Origin: Udaeobacter sp963725505
Lineage (GTDB): Bacteria > Verrucomicrobiota > Verrucomicrobiia > Chthoniobacterales > UBA10450
Assembly (NCBI GenBank): GCA_963725505.1
Contig: CAVRYN010000002.1
Coordinates: 558,001-622,000 of the forward strand
Direction of reading: 5' to 3'
DNA: 64,000 nucleotides
Shown: in pieces, positions 53,706 through 62,049 of the stretch
Position numbering within the stretch: the stretch's first letter is position 1
Layout of the letters: every line of letters starts with the position of its first letter
Made by a program: the position numbers and the translations under genes
The notes under the pieces: generated by a model
Database searches by the model: none
Seen by the model: the letters and a program-made list of their open reading frames with translations, nothing else
Told to the model about the DNA's origin: nothing

Positions 53706-54221
53706 TTATCGCCGAGTTTTCTCGCGCGGTTTTGGCGAGGGAGATGGGCGAACGATAGCAGCGCCCATGCCGCCAACTAATTTGCCCGAAGCGTCGAAGA
53801 CGGAGTAGCCGGTCTGCTTTCCGGATGAGTCGTAGTTGTAAACGATCTTATGCAGAAGAGTGCCATCTGGCGCGCTTTGGGTTTCTTCAAGGATGCGGCC
53901 TGCATTGTCGTACTTGTAGCGACTCTTGAGTCGAAGGCGGCCGTCAGGTCCGGAAATTTCCGAGCTCGAGAAACGCCCCGCGTCATCCAGTTCGTAACGA
54001 ATTGTCTCGCGAAGTTTGCCGTCCACATCGGTGGTCGTCGCCACCGCCTTGTGCTGTGGCGGATCGAAATTGTAAACGGTGCGTGAGCCGTCCGGGTGCA
54101 TCGATACGGTTACCCGCACAGCGTCGCTGCCAGCTTGCTCCGGTGACTGGCCGAATCCGATCGCGGTGCCGCAGACGAGGAGGGCGCACGGAACCGTCAG
54201 CCCGAGCGGTAAAAATTTCAT
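53706..54221 (-). CDS. Secreted protein with YD/RHS-like repeats
   Basis: A 171-residue protein with a signal peptide (LGLTVPCALLVCGTAIGFG, near residue 24). The mature part carries about four short repeats of the type RYELDDAGRF, RYKYDNAGRIL and VYNYDSSGKQTGYSVFD, related to YD-repeat beta-wheel units of RHS proteins but far too short for one. The C-terminus is basic and proline-rich (RPSPSPKPREKTRR). It ends 10 bp before exbB and may be co-transcribed with it. Function unknown. Confidence 0.65.
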   Translation of the reverse strand: MKFLPLGLTVPCALLVCGTAIGFGQSPEQAGSDAVRVTVSMHPDGSRTVYNFDPPQHKAVATTTDVDGKLRETIRYELDDAGRFSSSEISGPDGRLRLKSRYKYDNAGRILEETQSAPDGTLLHKIVYNYDSSGKQTGYSVFDASGKLVGGMGAAIVRPSPSPKPREKTRR

Positions 54222-54276
54222 GATCTGCGGAGCTTACGGTCAAGGCGCGCGGGTGCAAATAAGCTGAAAATTTTTA

Positions 54277-54331
54277 TTGACCTCCTGCTGGGGAGGTGGT
54301 TAAAAGTGGGGTCAAGTGGAGCAAAATGGAC
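54277..54331 (+). promoter_or_regulatory. Promoter of the dcw cluster with MraZ boxes
   Basis: A -35 TTGACC (54277-54282) and a -10-like TTAAAA (54300-54305) are 17 bp apart. Four TGG triplets lie exactly 10 bp apart at 54297, 54307, 54317 and 54327 (TGGTT, TGGGG, TGGAG, TGGAC), with TGGGG also at 54289. This spacing is what a multimeric MraZ recognises. The boxes overlap the -10 region and first codons, consistent with autorepression. The promoter assignment is by eye. Confidence 0.6.
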
Positions 54332-54805
54332 GATTGCACCACTCGATCAATGGACGCCGATTCCCCATCCGAACGCTTCTATGCCGGAGAGTTCCGGCAT
54401 TCCATCGATGACAAGAATCGAATCACGATTCCTTCTCGCTGGCGACGCGATCGCCCTGAAGAATTCATTCTTTTGCCGGAGGCGACGCATCAATTTTTGC
54501 TCGTCATGTCGTCAAAGGAATTTGCGAAAATGAGTTCGGCCGCGGAAACAAACCAGAGCGTTTCCGCGCGTGATCGCCGCGTTTTTTTGCGCCAACTGCA
54601 TTCGCGCGCTCAGCACGCAGGCGCGGACCGACAAGGGCGCCTTGTTTTGCCGGAAGATCTTTGCCGAAATCTCGGATTGAAAGGGGAAGTTGCTCTCGTT
54701 GGAAATCGGGGCCGCTTCGAGATTTGGAATTTGCAACGCTGGAAACGAGCGCACGAGGAGGAAACGCCCACTTACCAGCACGTGGCAGGTGTAATTGGAT
54801 TGTAA
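54326..54805 (+). CDS. mraZ: Transcriptional regulator MraZ
   Basis: A SpoVT/AbrB-like DNA-binding protein that controls the dcw cluster. Both half-domains are seen: GEFRHSIDDKNRITIPSRWR, with the DKNR motif, and a second AGADRQGRLVLPEDL-type repeat. About 159 residues, close to the family. Start uncertain: the ATG at 54326 has a GGAG 4 nt upstream and is used; ATG at 54350 and GTG at 54296 are alternatives. The first gene of the dcw cluster, immediately behind the 10-bp-spaced operator. Confidence 0.9.
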   Translation: MDDCTTRSMDADSPSERFYAGEFRHSIDDKNRITIPSRWRRDRPEEFILLPEATHQFLLVMSSKEFAKMSSAAETNQSVSARDRRVFLRQLHSRAQHAGADRQGRLVLPEDLCRNLGLKGEVALVGNRGRFEIWNLQRWKRAHEEETPTYQHVAGVIGL

Positions 54806-54828
54806 CCAGATGTTTCGTTCAAAACGCT

Positions 54829-55830
54829 ATGAACGCACTCTGCCTTGAGCGCCCTGCGTGGCTCGCCATTGATCCGCGGACTGACGAAGAGGAGCAGCAT
54901 GCCATCGAGGATTTCGTGTACCACCGTCCGGTATTGCAGAGGGAAGTATTGGGATTACTGAAGCCGAAACCCGGTTTGCTCATCGTAGATGGAACATGTG
55001 GCGGTGGTGGCCATACCGAAGCGCTTTTGCAAAGTGGCGCCGACGTTGTGGCCCTGGATCAGGATCCTGATGCAGTTCAACATGTGAGCGAGCGACTGGC
55101 ACATTTCGGCCGCCGCCTCATCGTGCGGCAGGCGAATTTCCGGCACGCAGGCAGCGTTCTCGATGAGCTTGGCTTAAGTACCATCGGGGGCGCGCTCCTT
55201 GATCTTGGTGTTTCGTCCCGCCAACTCGAAAATGCTCAGCGCGGTTTCAGCTTCGTTCGAAACGGTCCGCTCGATATGCGCATGGATCCGCGAACAAAGC
55301 TGACCGCTGCCAAGATCATAAACGAGTACGGCGAAGAGGAATTGACTCGACTGTTTCGTGAACTTGGTGAGGAACCCGCCGCGCGCAGGATCGCGAGCTT
55401 GATCGTGAAGATGCGCAGGACTTCGCCTTTTCGCGAAACGCTGCCGCTGGCGCGGGCGATCGAAAAGTTGGTCGGGCGTCATGGGCGTCATCATCCAGCC
55501 ACTCAGGTGTTTCAGGCGCTGCGGATGGAAGTGAACGATGAGCTTGGCGCGCTCGAGGAAGGCTTGCGTGTTTTAACTGCGCGACTTGCATCCGGGGGGC
55601 GCATTGCCGTGATCACTTTTCACTCACTGGAAGATCGGATCGTAAAGAACTCTTTTCGCGATCATAGCCAGGAATGGCTCGACAAGCCGGAGTGGCCCGA
55701 ACCGAAGCGCAATCCCGATTACGATCTTGAACTGGTCACGCCGAAACCGGTGGAACCGAGCGATGACGAACAGCGCGCGAACCCTCGCTCGCGGAGCGCA
55801 AAGTTGCGCGTGGCCGAGAAATTTAAATGA
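54829..55830 (+). CDS. rsmH: 16S rRNA (cytosine-1402-N4) methyltransferase
   Basis: A 333-residue MraW/RsmH methylating C1402 of 16S rRNA with S-adenosylmethionine. The conserved YHRPVLQREVLGLL, the AdoMet motif VDGTCGGGGHTEALL, VALDQDP and LLDLGVSSRQLENAQRGFSF are intact, as are MRMDPRT and ITFHSLEDRIVK. An N-terminal extension of about 30 residues precedes the core. The frame is open further upstream into mraZ, but the ATG at 54829 fits. The stop overlaps ftsL by 4 bp. Confidence 0.95.
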   Translation: MNALCLERPAWLAIDPRTDEEEQHAIEDFVYHRPVLQREVLGLLKPKPGLLIVDGTCGGGGHTEALLQSGADVVALDQDPDAVQHVSERLAHFGRRLIVRQANFRHAGSVLDELGLSTIGGALLDLGVSSRQLENAQRGFSFVRNGPLDMRMDPRTKLTAAKIINEYGEEELTRLFRELGEEPAARRIASLIVKMRRTSPFRETLPLARAIEKLVGRHGRHHPATQVFQALRMEVNDELGALEEGLRVLTARLASGGRIAVITFHSLEDRIVKNSFRDHSQEWLDKPEWPEPKRNPDYDLELVTPKPVEPSDDEQRANPRSRSAKLRVAEKFK

Positions 55831-56192
55831 AGCACTCACGTCGAAAAAACTGTAATGCGGTAAACGCGGCCTCGCTTGCGCGCTGGATTGTGATGACTGC
55901 CTTTCTGGCCCTGGCCGGGTTGAGCTACGTTTATTTGACCGTGCAACTCTACCATCTGGGCGAGCGCAGGAAGGCGGTGGAGAAGGAGCTTGTTAGTCTG
56001 CGCAATCAAAATGGGTATGCCAGCGCGCAAATCGAGGCTTTCACCTCGCTTCCGGCGTTACAACGCCGATTGAAAGAAGGCTACCTGAAAATGGTCCCCA
56101 TTTCGGAGGCAAACATCGTGCGGCTGACTATTCCTCCACGATCAGACGAAGACGCGATCCAACCCGTAGTGAACCCCTCTGCCGCAAGATGA
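55827..56192 (+). CDS. FtsL-like bitopic division protein
   Basis: A 121-residue protein: basic cytoplasmic start (KHSRRKN), one membrane helix (IVMTAFLALAGLSYVYLTV), then a coiled coil (LGERRKAVEKELVSLRNQN) and a variable tail. This is the layout of FtsL, which has little sequence conservation; the position between rsmH and ftsI is exactly that of ftsL. It overlaps both neighbours by 4 bp. Would bridge FtsB/FtsQ and FtsI/FtsW. Confidence 0.75.
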   Translation: MKHSRRKNCNAVNAASLARWIVMTAFLALAGLSYVYLTVQLYHLGERRKAVEKELVSLRNQNGYASAQIEAFTSLPALQRRLKEGYLKMVPISEANIVRLTIPPRSDEDAIQPVVNPSAAR

Positions 56193-58006
56193 ATCCAAAT
56201 AGCCGAAATCGTTGCGTGCTGGTGTGCACTGGTTTTATCGGACTCTTCAGCATCTTTTCGTTTCGGCTGATTTATCTGCAGGCAATAAAGCACGATGAAT
56301 ACGCCGGCCTTGCAGCTGAAAAACACGTTTACCAACAAATCATCCACGCAGAGCGAGGCAAGATTCTCGACGCGAACAACAAAGTCCTCGCGCAGAACGT
56401 TCCTGTGGAAACCGTGGTCGCCGATGCAACACATTTTAACAACCGGCAAGCGATCGTTGCTCTCGTAAGCCACGAACTTGGCATCCCGTCCGGGGAGGTC
56501 GCGGAAAAGTTAGACGGCGAGCGCCGTTATATCGTGATCAAGCGGGAAGTGCCCGCGGCTACGGCAAACGCGCTGCGTCAGAAACTTCGCGAGGGCAATT
56601 TGCGCGGAATTTATTTCGAGCACGACGCCACGCGCATCTATCCAAACGGCTCCATGCTTTGTCATGTCATCGGATTCACCGACTTTGATCGTCACGGCAT
56701 CCAGGGTGTGGAAGCCTCGATGGAGCAGTACCTTCAAGGGGAGGACGGTTATCGTTTCATCGAGCACAACCGGGCCGGACAAGAGATCGTTCCCTACCGG
56801 GGGCAGGAGCGCGCTCCGCGCGACGGCTACCAAGTCCATCTGACCGTCGATCTTGGTTTGCAGAACATCGTCGAGAATGAGATCGACGCCGCGATGGCGC
56901 AATATTCGCCGCAAAAAGCCACCATTATTCTGATGCGGCCGCAGACAGGCGAAATCCTGGCGATGGCCAATCGGCCGAATTTTGATTTGAACCTCCGCTC
57001 GGAAGCTCGACCTGAGCAGATGAAAAACCGGGCCATCATCGACATGATGGAGCCGGGCTCCACCTTCAAGATCGTAGCAGCCGCCGCCGCTCTCAATGAA
57101 CGCAAGGTGCGTCCTGATTCGTCGATTTTTTGTGAGAACGGTCTCTGGAACTTCGGCGGCAGCGCCCTGCACGATCACCGCGCGTTTTCGAATTTGAGTG
57201 TCCGCGAAATTCTCATCAAATCGAGCAACATCGGAGCGGCCAAACTTGCTCTCACTGTGGGCGACCAAAAGTTTTACGAATACATTCGACGGTTTGGATT
57301 CGGCGAGCGGACAGGAATTGATCTGCCCGGCGAGATCAACGGGCTGATTCGGCCTCCGAAATCGTGGAGCAAAATCTCGATCACCCGTATTCCGATGGGC
57401 CACGAGATCGGAGTGACGCCACTGCAAATGACGGTGGCGATGGCGACGATTGCCAACGGCGGCAAGTTGATCATGCCGCGAATTGTGAAATCGATCACTA
57501 CATCGGACGGCAAAAGCATTAGCTCCTTTTCGCCGGTGGTGCTGCGCCAGGTTATTTCTCCTGAAACCGCCAGAGAAATTGGTGATGCACTCCGAGGCGT
57601 CGTGAGCGATAGCGGGACCGCTGCCGCCGCGGCCGTGCCGGGTTTTACCATTGCTGGAAAAACCGGAACCGCGCAGAAAGTTAATCCCCGAGGCGGATAT
57701 GAAGAGGGAAAGTACGTTGTTTCTTTCGCCGGTTATCTTCCGGCCGAGCATCCCGAGTTTGTCGGTCTTGTCGTGCTCGATGATGCGCACACGAGCAAAC
57801 CGGAGTTGAATTACGGCGGGCTGGTAGCAGGGCCGATCTTTTCCCGTCTTGCGGAGAAGGCCGCCCGCTATCTCGATCTTGAGCCGCATGAGGAGATTCG
57901 CAAAGCGCTTCCCGTGGCGCGAGTCGAAAAACCGCCGCCGGCAGAGCGAGCCCGCAAGACTGCCTCGGCGGAACGAATCGCCTTAACCAATGCCACACGC
58001 CATTGA
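56189..58006 (+). CDS. ftsI: Division peptidoglycan transpeptidase (FtsI/PBP3 type)
   Basis: A 605-residue class B penicillin-binding protein. N-terminal membrane helix (LVCTGFIGLFSIFSFRLIYL), a dimerisation/pedestal domain (RGKILDANNKVLAQNVP) and the transpeptidase domain with SxxK in EPGSTFK (Ser near 291), SxN in KSSNIGAA near 344 and KTGTAQ near 490. No PASTA repeats are present. A basic, Pro-rich tail follows. It overlaps ftsL by 4 bp and precedes murE by 58 bp. Septal cell-wall synthesis with FtsW. Confidence 0.95.
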   Translation: MNPNSRNRCVLVCTGFIGLFSIFSFRLIYLQAIKHDEYAGLAAEKHVYQQIIHAERGKILDANNKVLAQNVPVETVVADATHFNNRQAIVALVSHELGIPSGEVAEKLDGERRYIVIKREVPAATANALRQKLREGNLRGIYFEHDATRIYPNGSMLCHVIGFTDFDRHGIQGVEASMEQYLQGEDGYRFIEHNRAGQEIVPYRGQERAPRDGYQVHLTVDLGLQNIVENEIDAAMAQYSPQKATIILMRPQTGEILAMANRPNFDLNLRSEARPEQMKNRAIIDMMEPGSTFKIVAAAAALNERKVRPDSSIFCENGLWNFGGSALHDHRAFSNLSVREILIKSSNIGAAKLALTVGDQKFYEYIRRFGFGERTGIDLPGEINGLIRPPKSWSKISITRIPMGHEIGVTPLQMTVAMATIANGGKLIMPRIVKSITTSDGKSISSFSPVVLRQVISPETAREIGDALRGVVSDSGTAAAAAVPGFTIAGKTGTAQKVNPRGGYEEGKYVVSFAGYLPAEHPEFVGLVVLDDAHTSKPELNYGGLVAGPIFSRLAEKAARYLDLEPHEEIRKALPVARVEKPPPAERARKTASAERIALTNATRH

Positions 58007-58064
58007 ATGCCTCGTTACGGTTCGCCGCAGCGAATCCGTCCCGTGGCGGACATGTTGAAACCTC

Positions 58065-59543
58065 ATGCAGCTCAAGACTCTCCTCGCCGCGGCTCCAGTT
58101 CGCCAGGTCATCGGGCCACTCGATCGCCCAGTGGAAAGCATCGCGTATGACTCGCGGCGAGTGCAAAGGAACAGCCTGTTCGCGGCATTGCGGGGCGAGA
58201 AAACCGATGGCCATCAATTCATTGGTCAAGCCATCGACAAAGGCGCGTCGGTGATCGTTGCTGAACGCGAGAACAACGATCCGCGCGTCACCTGTCTGGT
58301 TGTTGAGAACACGCGCACCGCGCTTGCTGATCTTTCGGCAGCTTTTTACGGGCACCCGGCGCGGAAATTAAAACTGGCGGCGGTCACGGGCACGAATGGC
58401 AAAACTACGACAACGTTTCTCATCAAACATATCTGCGAAAGGGCCGGCTTGCGTTGCGGATTAATCGGAACGGTGCGCTACGAGATTGGTGAGCGAATTC
58501 TGCCGGCCATCCGCACCACGCCGGAGTCGCTCGACCTACAAGAGTTGCTGGCGCAGATCGCCAATGCCGGCTGTAAGGCGGCAGCGATGGAAGTTTCTTC
58601 GCACGCGCTCGCACAAGATCGCACTCGCGGCCTCGAATGGAACGTCGCTGTCTTTACAAATCTCACCCAAGACCATCTCGATTTTCACGGGACAATGGAA
58701 AACTACTTCGATGCCAAAGCGAAGCTCTTCACAGGGCTCGTGGGCCAGAAAAGAAAGCGCAAACCTGTTGCAATCGTCAATATCGATGACCGGTACGGCC
58801 AACGACTGCTCGGCAAAATCGACAAACGTGTGGCAGTTGTCACTTATGGCATGGGGACGCGCGCGGATTTCCGCGCTTCAAATTATCGCGCCGAGTTCGG
58901 CGGCACATCCTATCAACTGGACGCCCAAGGCAAGAGTTACCTGGTGCGCCTTCCACTGATTGGCCGCTTTAACGTGACCAACTCTGTCGCGGCGCTGGCC
59001 GCGGCCACCGCTCTCGGAATCAACCTGCGAAACGCGGTGTTTAGTCTCGCCAAGTCGCCGCAAGTGCCGGGACGTCTGGAATTGGTTCCGGCCAGGCGAC
59101 AATTTCAAGTGTTCGTCGATTACGCACACACACCCGACGCGCTCGCGAATGTTCTCAAAACTCTGCGGGAACTCGAGCCGCAGCGTTTGATTGCGGTTTT
59201 CGGCTGCGGCGGCGATCGCGACCGGCAAAAACGCCCGTTGATGGCTGAGATGGCAGATCGCCTTGCTGACTACTCCATCATCACGTCCGATAATCCGCGC
59301 AAGGAAGACCCGGGCGCCATCATCGCGGAGGTCGAAAAAGGATTTCGCTCAAATCGATATGAAAAAATTGTCGATCGCACACAGGCCATTGATCGCGCCG
59401 TTGCGCTCGCCCGACCGCGCGACATTGTATTGATTGCGGGCAAGGGACACGAAAATTATCAGGAGTTCGGCGATTACACGATCCCGTTTGACGACATTCA
59501 GGTCGCGCGTCGGGCGATTGAGGATCATCCAGTGGAGTTTTGA
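58065..59543 (+). CDS. murE: UDP-MurNAc-tripeptide ligase
   Basis: A 492-residue Mur ligase adding the third amino acid to UDP-MurNAc-L-Ala-D-Glu. The ATP site VTGTNGKTTTTF lies at about 107-118; the glycine-rich and lysine regions (TQDHLDFHGTMENY) follow. The DNPR motif near residues 408-411 indicates a meso-diaminopimelate substrate rather than lysine. C-terminal VLIAGKGHENYQEFGDYTIPFDD is intact. The stop precedes murF by 14 bp. Confidence 0.95.
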   Translation: MQLKTLLAAAPVRQVIGPLDRPVESIAYDSRRVQRNSLFAALRGEKTDGHQFIGQAIDKGASVIVAERENNDPRVTCLVVENTRTALADLSAAFYGHPARKLKLAAVTGTNGKTTTTFLIKHICERAGLRCGLIGTVRYEIGERILPAIRTTPESLDLQELLAQIANAGCKAAAMEVSSHALAQDRTRGLEWNVAVFTNLTQDHLDFHGTMENYFDAKAKLFTGLVGQKRKRKPVAIVNIDDRYGQRLLGKIDKRVAVVTYGMGTRADFRASNYRAEFGGTSYQLDAQGKSYLVRLPLIGRFNVTNSVAALAAATALGINLRNAVFSLAKSPQVPGRLELVPARRQFQVFVDYAHTPDALANVLKTLRELEPQRLIAVFGCGGDRDRQKRPLMAEMADRLADYSIITSDNPRKEDPGAIIAEVEKGFRSNRYEKIVDRTQAIDRAVALARPRDIVLIAGKGHENYQEFGDYTIPFDDIQVARRAIEDHPVEF

Positions 59544-59557
59544 TTCTATCTGTTAAC

Positions 59558-60952
59558 ATGAATCCACTTCCACTTTCTCAAATCGCGCAGTTTGCGGGAT
59601 CTTCGCTCGCAACCGGAGATGGAACTGTAGTGATTGCCAAGGTCAGTAGCGATTCGCGCACTGTTAAGCCGGGCGAATTATTCGTCGCGTTACGCGGCGA
59701 AAATTTCGATGGACACGATTTCGTTGAATCCGCCGCTAAAGTCGGCGCGGCCGGGGCGATTGTCGATTCCAACTGGAAGGGGAGTACCCCAAAGAATTTC
59801 GCGCTTATCCGGGCGAAAGACACGTTACAGGCGTACCAGGAACTCGCTGCCAACTACCGGAAATCACTCACGCTAAAGGTGGTCGCAATCACTGGAAGCA
59901 ACGGCAAGACGAGCACGAAAGACTTTGCCGCAGCAGTGCTGGCTCGCCGTTTTCGAGTCACGAAAACAGAGGGAAATTTCAATAACCACGTTGGGATGCC
60001 CCGAACTGTCCTAGATGCCACGTCGCAAGATGAAGTCGCTGTCTGGGAGATTGGCATGAATCACCCTGGTGAAGTTGCGGTGCTGTCGAAAATCGCCGCG
60101 CCTGATGTGGCCATCATCACCAACATCGGTGTCGCACACATCGAGTTCATGGGTTCGCGCGAAGCGATTGCTGATGAGAAAGGCGCCCTTGTGGAAGCTG
60201 TTAGCGTTGGGGGGACAGTCATCTTGAATGCGGACGATCCTTTTAGCGCGCGCATCGCCGCGCGTGCGCGCGCCAAAGTCGTCCTGGCGGGCGCAACTGA
60301 CGGAACGATCCGCGCAGCCGAGATAAGCCAGAGCGAGGACGGAACGGAGTTCACTATTCTTGAGGGCGCGCATCGCTGCCGGGCACAGTTGCCCGTGCCC
60401 GGCCTGCACATGGTGCAAAATGCGTTGCTCGCAGTCGCCGCTGGTCGTGTCTTCGGTGTCTCCCTGGAGGAATGTGCTGCCGGTCTCGCTGCCGCGCCGC
60501 TGGCCAAAGCGCGTTTGCAAATCAAGAAGATCGGTGGCGTTGAGTTCATTGACGACAGTTACAACGCAAATCCCGATTCCATGAAGGCGGCCTTGCGCAC
60601 TTTGGCGGAACTGCCCGCCGAAGGGAAACGCATTGCCATTTTTGGGGAAATGAGGGAACTCGGCGCTGAATCGGAGCGCGGCCATCGCGAGGTGGGAGAA
60701 ACCGCGGCCACGTTAAAAATCGATCAGCTGATCGCGATCGGAAATATGGCGGCGGAAATCGCTCACGGCGCCAAAGATGCGGGACTCAAAAATACCGCAA
60801 TCGTAGAATCGACCGCAGAAGCCGCTCAGTTGTTAGGCGAAATCGCTGCGCCGGGCGATCTCGTGCTGGTAAAAGGCAGCCGCCTGGCTCGGACCGAGCG
60901 CGTGATTGAAGCATTCCGCAATTCGCAATCCGCATTCGTCATTTCGCCATGA
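59558..60952 (+). CDS. murF: UDP-MurNAc-tripeptide:D-Ala-D-Ala ligase
   Basis: A 464-residue Mur ligase attaching D-Ala-D-Ala. N-terminal Mur domain (SSDSRTVKPGELFVALRGENFDGH), ATP site ITGSNGKTSTKDF near 110, EGNFNNHVGMPRTVL and GMNHPGEVAVLSKIA-type motifs, and DSYNANPDSMKAAL that marks MurF. The ATG at 59558 gives the usual start; a TTG at 59540 would overlap murE. It overlaps mraY by 4 bp. Confidence 0.95.
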   Translation: MNPLPLSQIAQFAGSSLATGDGTVVIAKVSSDSRTVKPGELFVALRGENFDGHDFVESAAKVGAAGAIVDSNWKGSTPKNFALIRAKDTLQAYQELAANYRKSLTLKVVAITGSNGKTSTKDFAAAVLARRFRVTKTEGNFNNHVGMPRTVLDATSQDEVAVWEIGMNHPGEVAVLSKIAAPDVAIITNIGVAHIEFMGSREAIADEKGALVEAVSVGGTVILNADDPFSARIAARARAKVVLAGATDGTIRAAEISQSEDGTEFTILEGAHRCRAQLPVPGLHMVQNALLAVAAGRVFGVSLEECAAGLAAAPLAKARLQIKKIGGVEFIDDSYNANPDSMKAALRTLAELPAEGKRIAIFGEMRELGAESERGHREVGETAATLKIDQLIAIGNMAAEIAHGAKDAGLKNTAIVESTAEAAQLLGEIAAPGDLVLVKGSRLARTERVIEAFRNSQSAFVISP

Positions 60953-62049
60953 TGTACTACCTCCATCGCCTCAGCGATCAGTTCATTGGGTTTAATGTTT
61001 TCCTTTATGTCACTTTCCGAGCCATCGCCGCTGCGGTCACGGCATTCCTCGGCACGTTGGTTTTTGGAAACCTTATCATCCGAAAACTGACTGCGCTGAA
61101 GGTGGGACAACCAATTCGCGAAGCGTCTGAAGTTCATCGTCTCGCCGAGCTTCATGGAGTGAAACAGGGCACGCCTACCATGGGAGGCGTGCTCGTTATC
61201 GGAGCCGTTTTTATGTCGAGTCTTCTCTGGGCCCGTCTCGATAACCTCTTCGTCTGGTTGGCGCTGTTCAGCATGGTCTATCTCGGGGCGCTCGGTTTCG
61301 CGGATGATTACCTCAAGGTGACGAAGAAAAAATCCGACGGGATCAGCGGTCGGATCAAACTTCTTTTTCAAATCTCGCTCGCGGCAATCATCACTGGCCT
61401 TTTCCTCACGAATCCATTGTTGGAAGTGCAGGCGCGCTCTCTGTACGTGCCGTTCGTGAAGGCGCCTGTCGTTGCGAACATGAGCTGGTTTACATTCGTG
61501 TTTTTTGCGCTCGTTATTGTGGGCTCATCGAATGCGGTGAACCTCACTGACGGGTTGGATGGCTTGGCGATTGGTTGCACCATTCCGGCGGCATTCGCAT
61601 ACGCATTGCTTTCTTACGCAGCCGGCAATTTTCGGATCGCGGAATACTTGCAGGTACCTTTTTATCCGTTCGCCGCGGAGTTGACGGTAGTTTGCTCGGC
61701 CCTTATCGGCGCGGGCCTCGGTTTCCTCTGGTTTAACTGCTATCCAGCCAAGGTTTTCATGGGCGACACCGGATCGCTGGCCATCGGCGGCATGCTGGGC
61801 GTCGTCGCGATCTGCTGCAAACAGGAACTGCTTTTGGTCGTAGTCGGCGGCGTGTTCGTGATCGAAGCCGTCTCAGTGATTTTGCAGGTGTTAAGTTTCA
61901 AACTCACGGGCAAGCGATTTTTTGCCATGTCGCCACTGCATCATCATTTCGAACTAACGGGCTGGAAGGAGAGCACCGTGATCGTTCGGTTCTGGATTCT
62001 GTCGATCATCTTCGCCCTCCTTGGCTTGGCGACACTGAAACTGCGATGA
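60949..62049 (+). CDS. mraY: Phospho-MurNAc-pentapeptide transferase
   Basis: A 366-residue polyprenyl-phosphate transferase making lipid I, with about ten membrane helices. Family motifs are visible: GTPTMGGVLV, FADDYLKVTKKK (catalytic Asp pair), NLTDGLDGLAIG and FMGDTGSLAIGG, and the C-terminal HHHFELTGWKEST. It overlaps murF and murD by 4 bp each. Confidence 0.97.
   Translation: MMYYLHRLSDQFIGFNVFLYVTFRAIAAAVTAFLGTLVFGNLIIRKLTALKVGQPIREASEVHRLAELHGVKQGTPTMGGVLVIGAVFMSSLLWARLDNLFVWLALFSMVYLGALGFADDYLKVTKKKSDGISGRIKLLFQISLAAIITGLFLTNPLLEVQARSLYVPFVKAPVVANMSWFTFVFFALVIVGSSNAVNLTDGLDGLAIGCTIPAAFAYALLSYAAGNFRIAEYLQVPFYPFAAELTVVCSALIGAGLGFLWFNCYPAKVFMGDTGSLAIGGMLGVVAICCKQELLLVVVGGVFVIEAVSVILQVLSFKLTGKRFFAMSPLHHHFELTGWKESTVIVRFWILSIIFALLGLATLKLR

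Noticed and set aside
54296..54325. GTG start for mraZ at 54296
   Set aside because: It would sit inside the -10 region and MraZ boxes, leaving no leader; the extra residues are not family-like.
56510..57889. A 459-codon open frame antisense to ftsI
   Set aside because: It lies wholly inside a gene with all transpeptidase motifs; its product has no domain and the composition of a GC-rich shadow frame.
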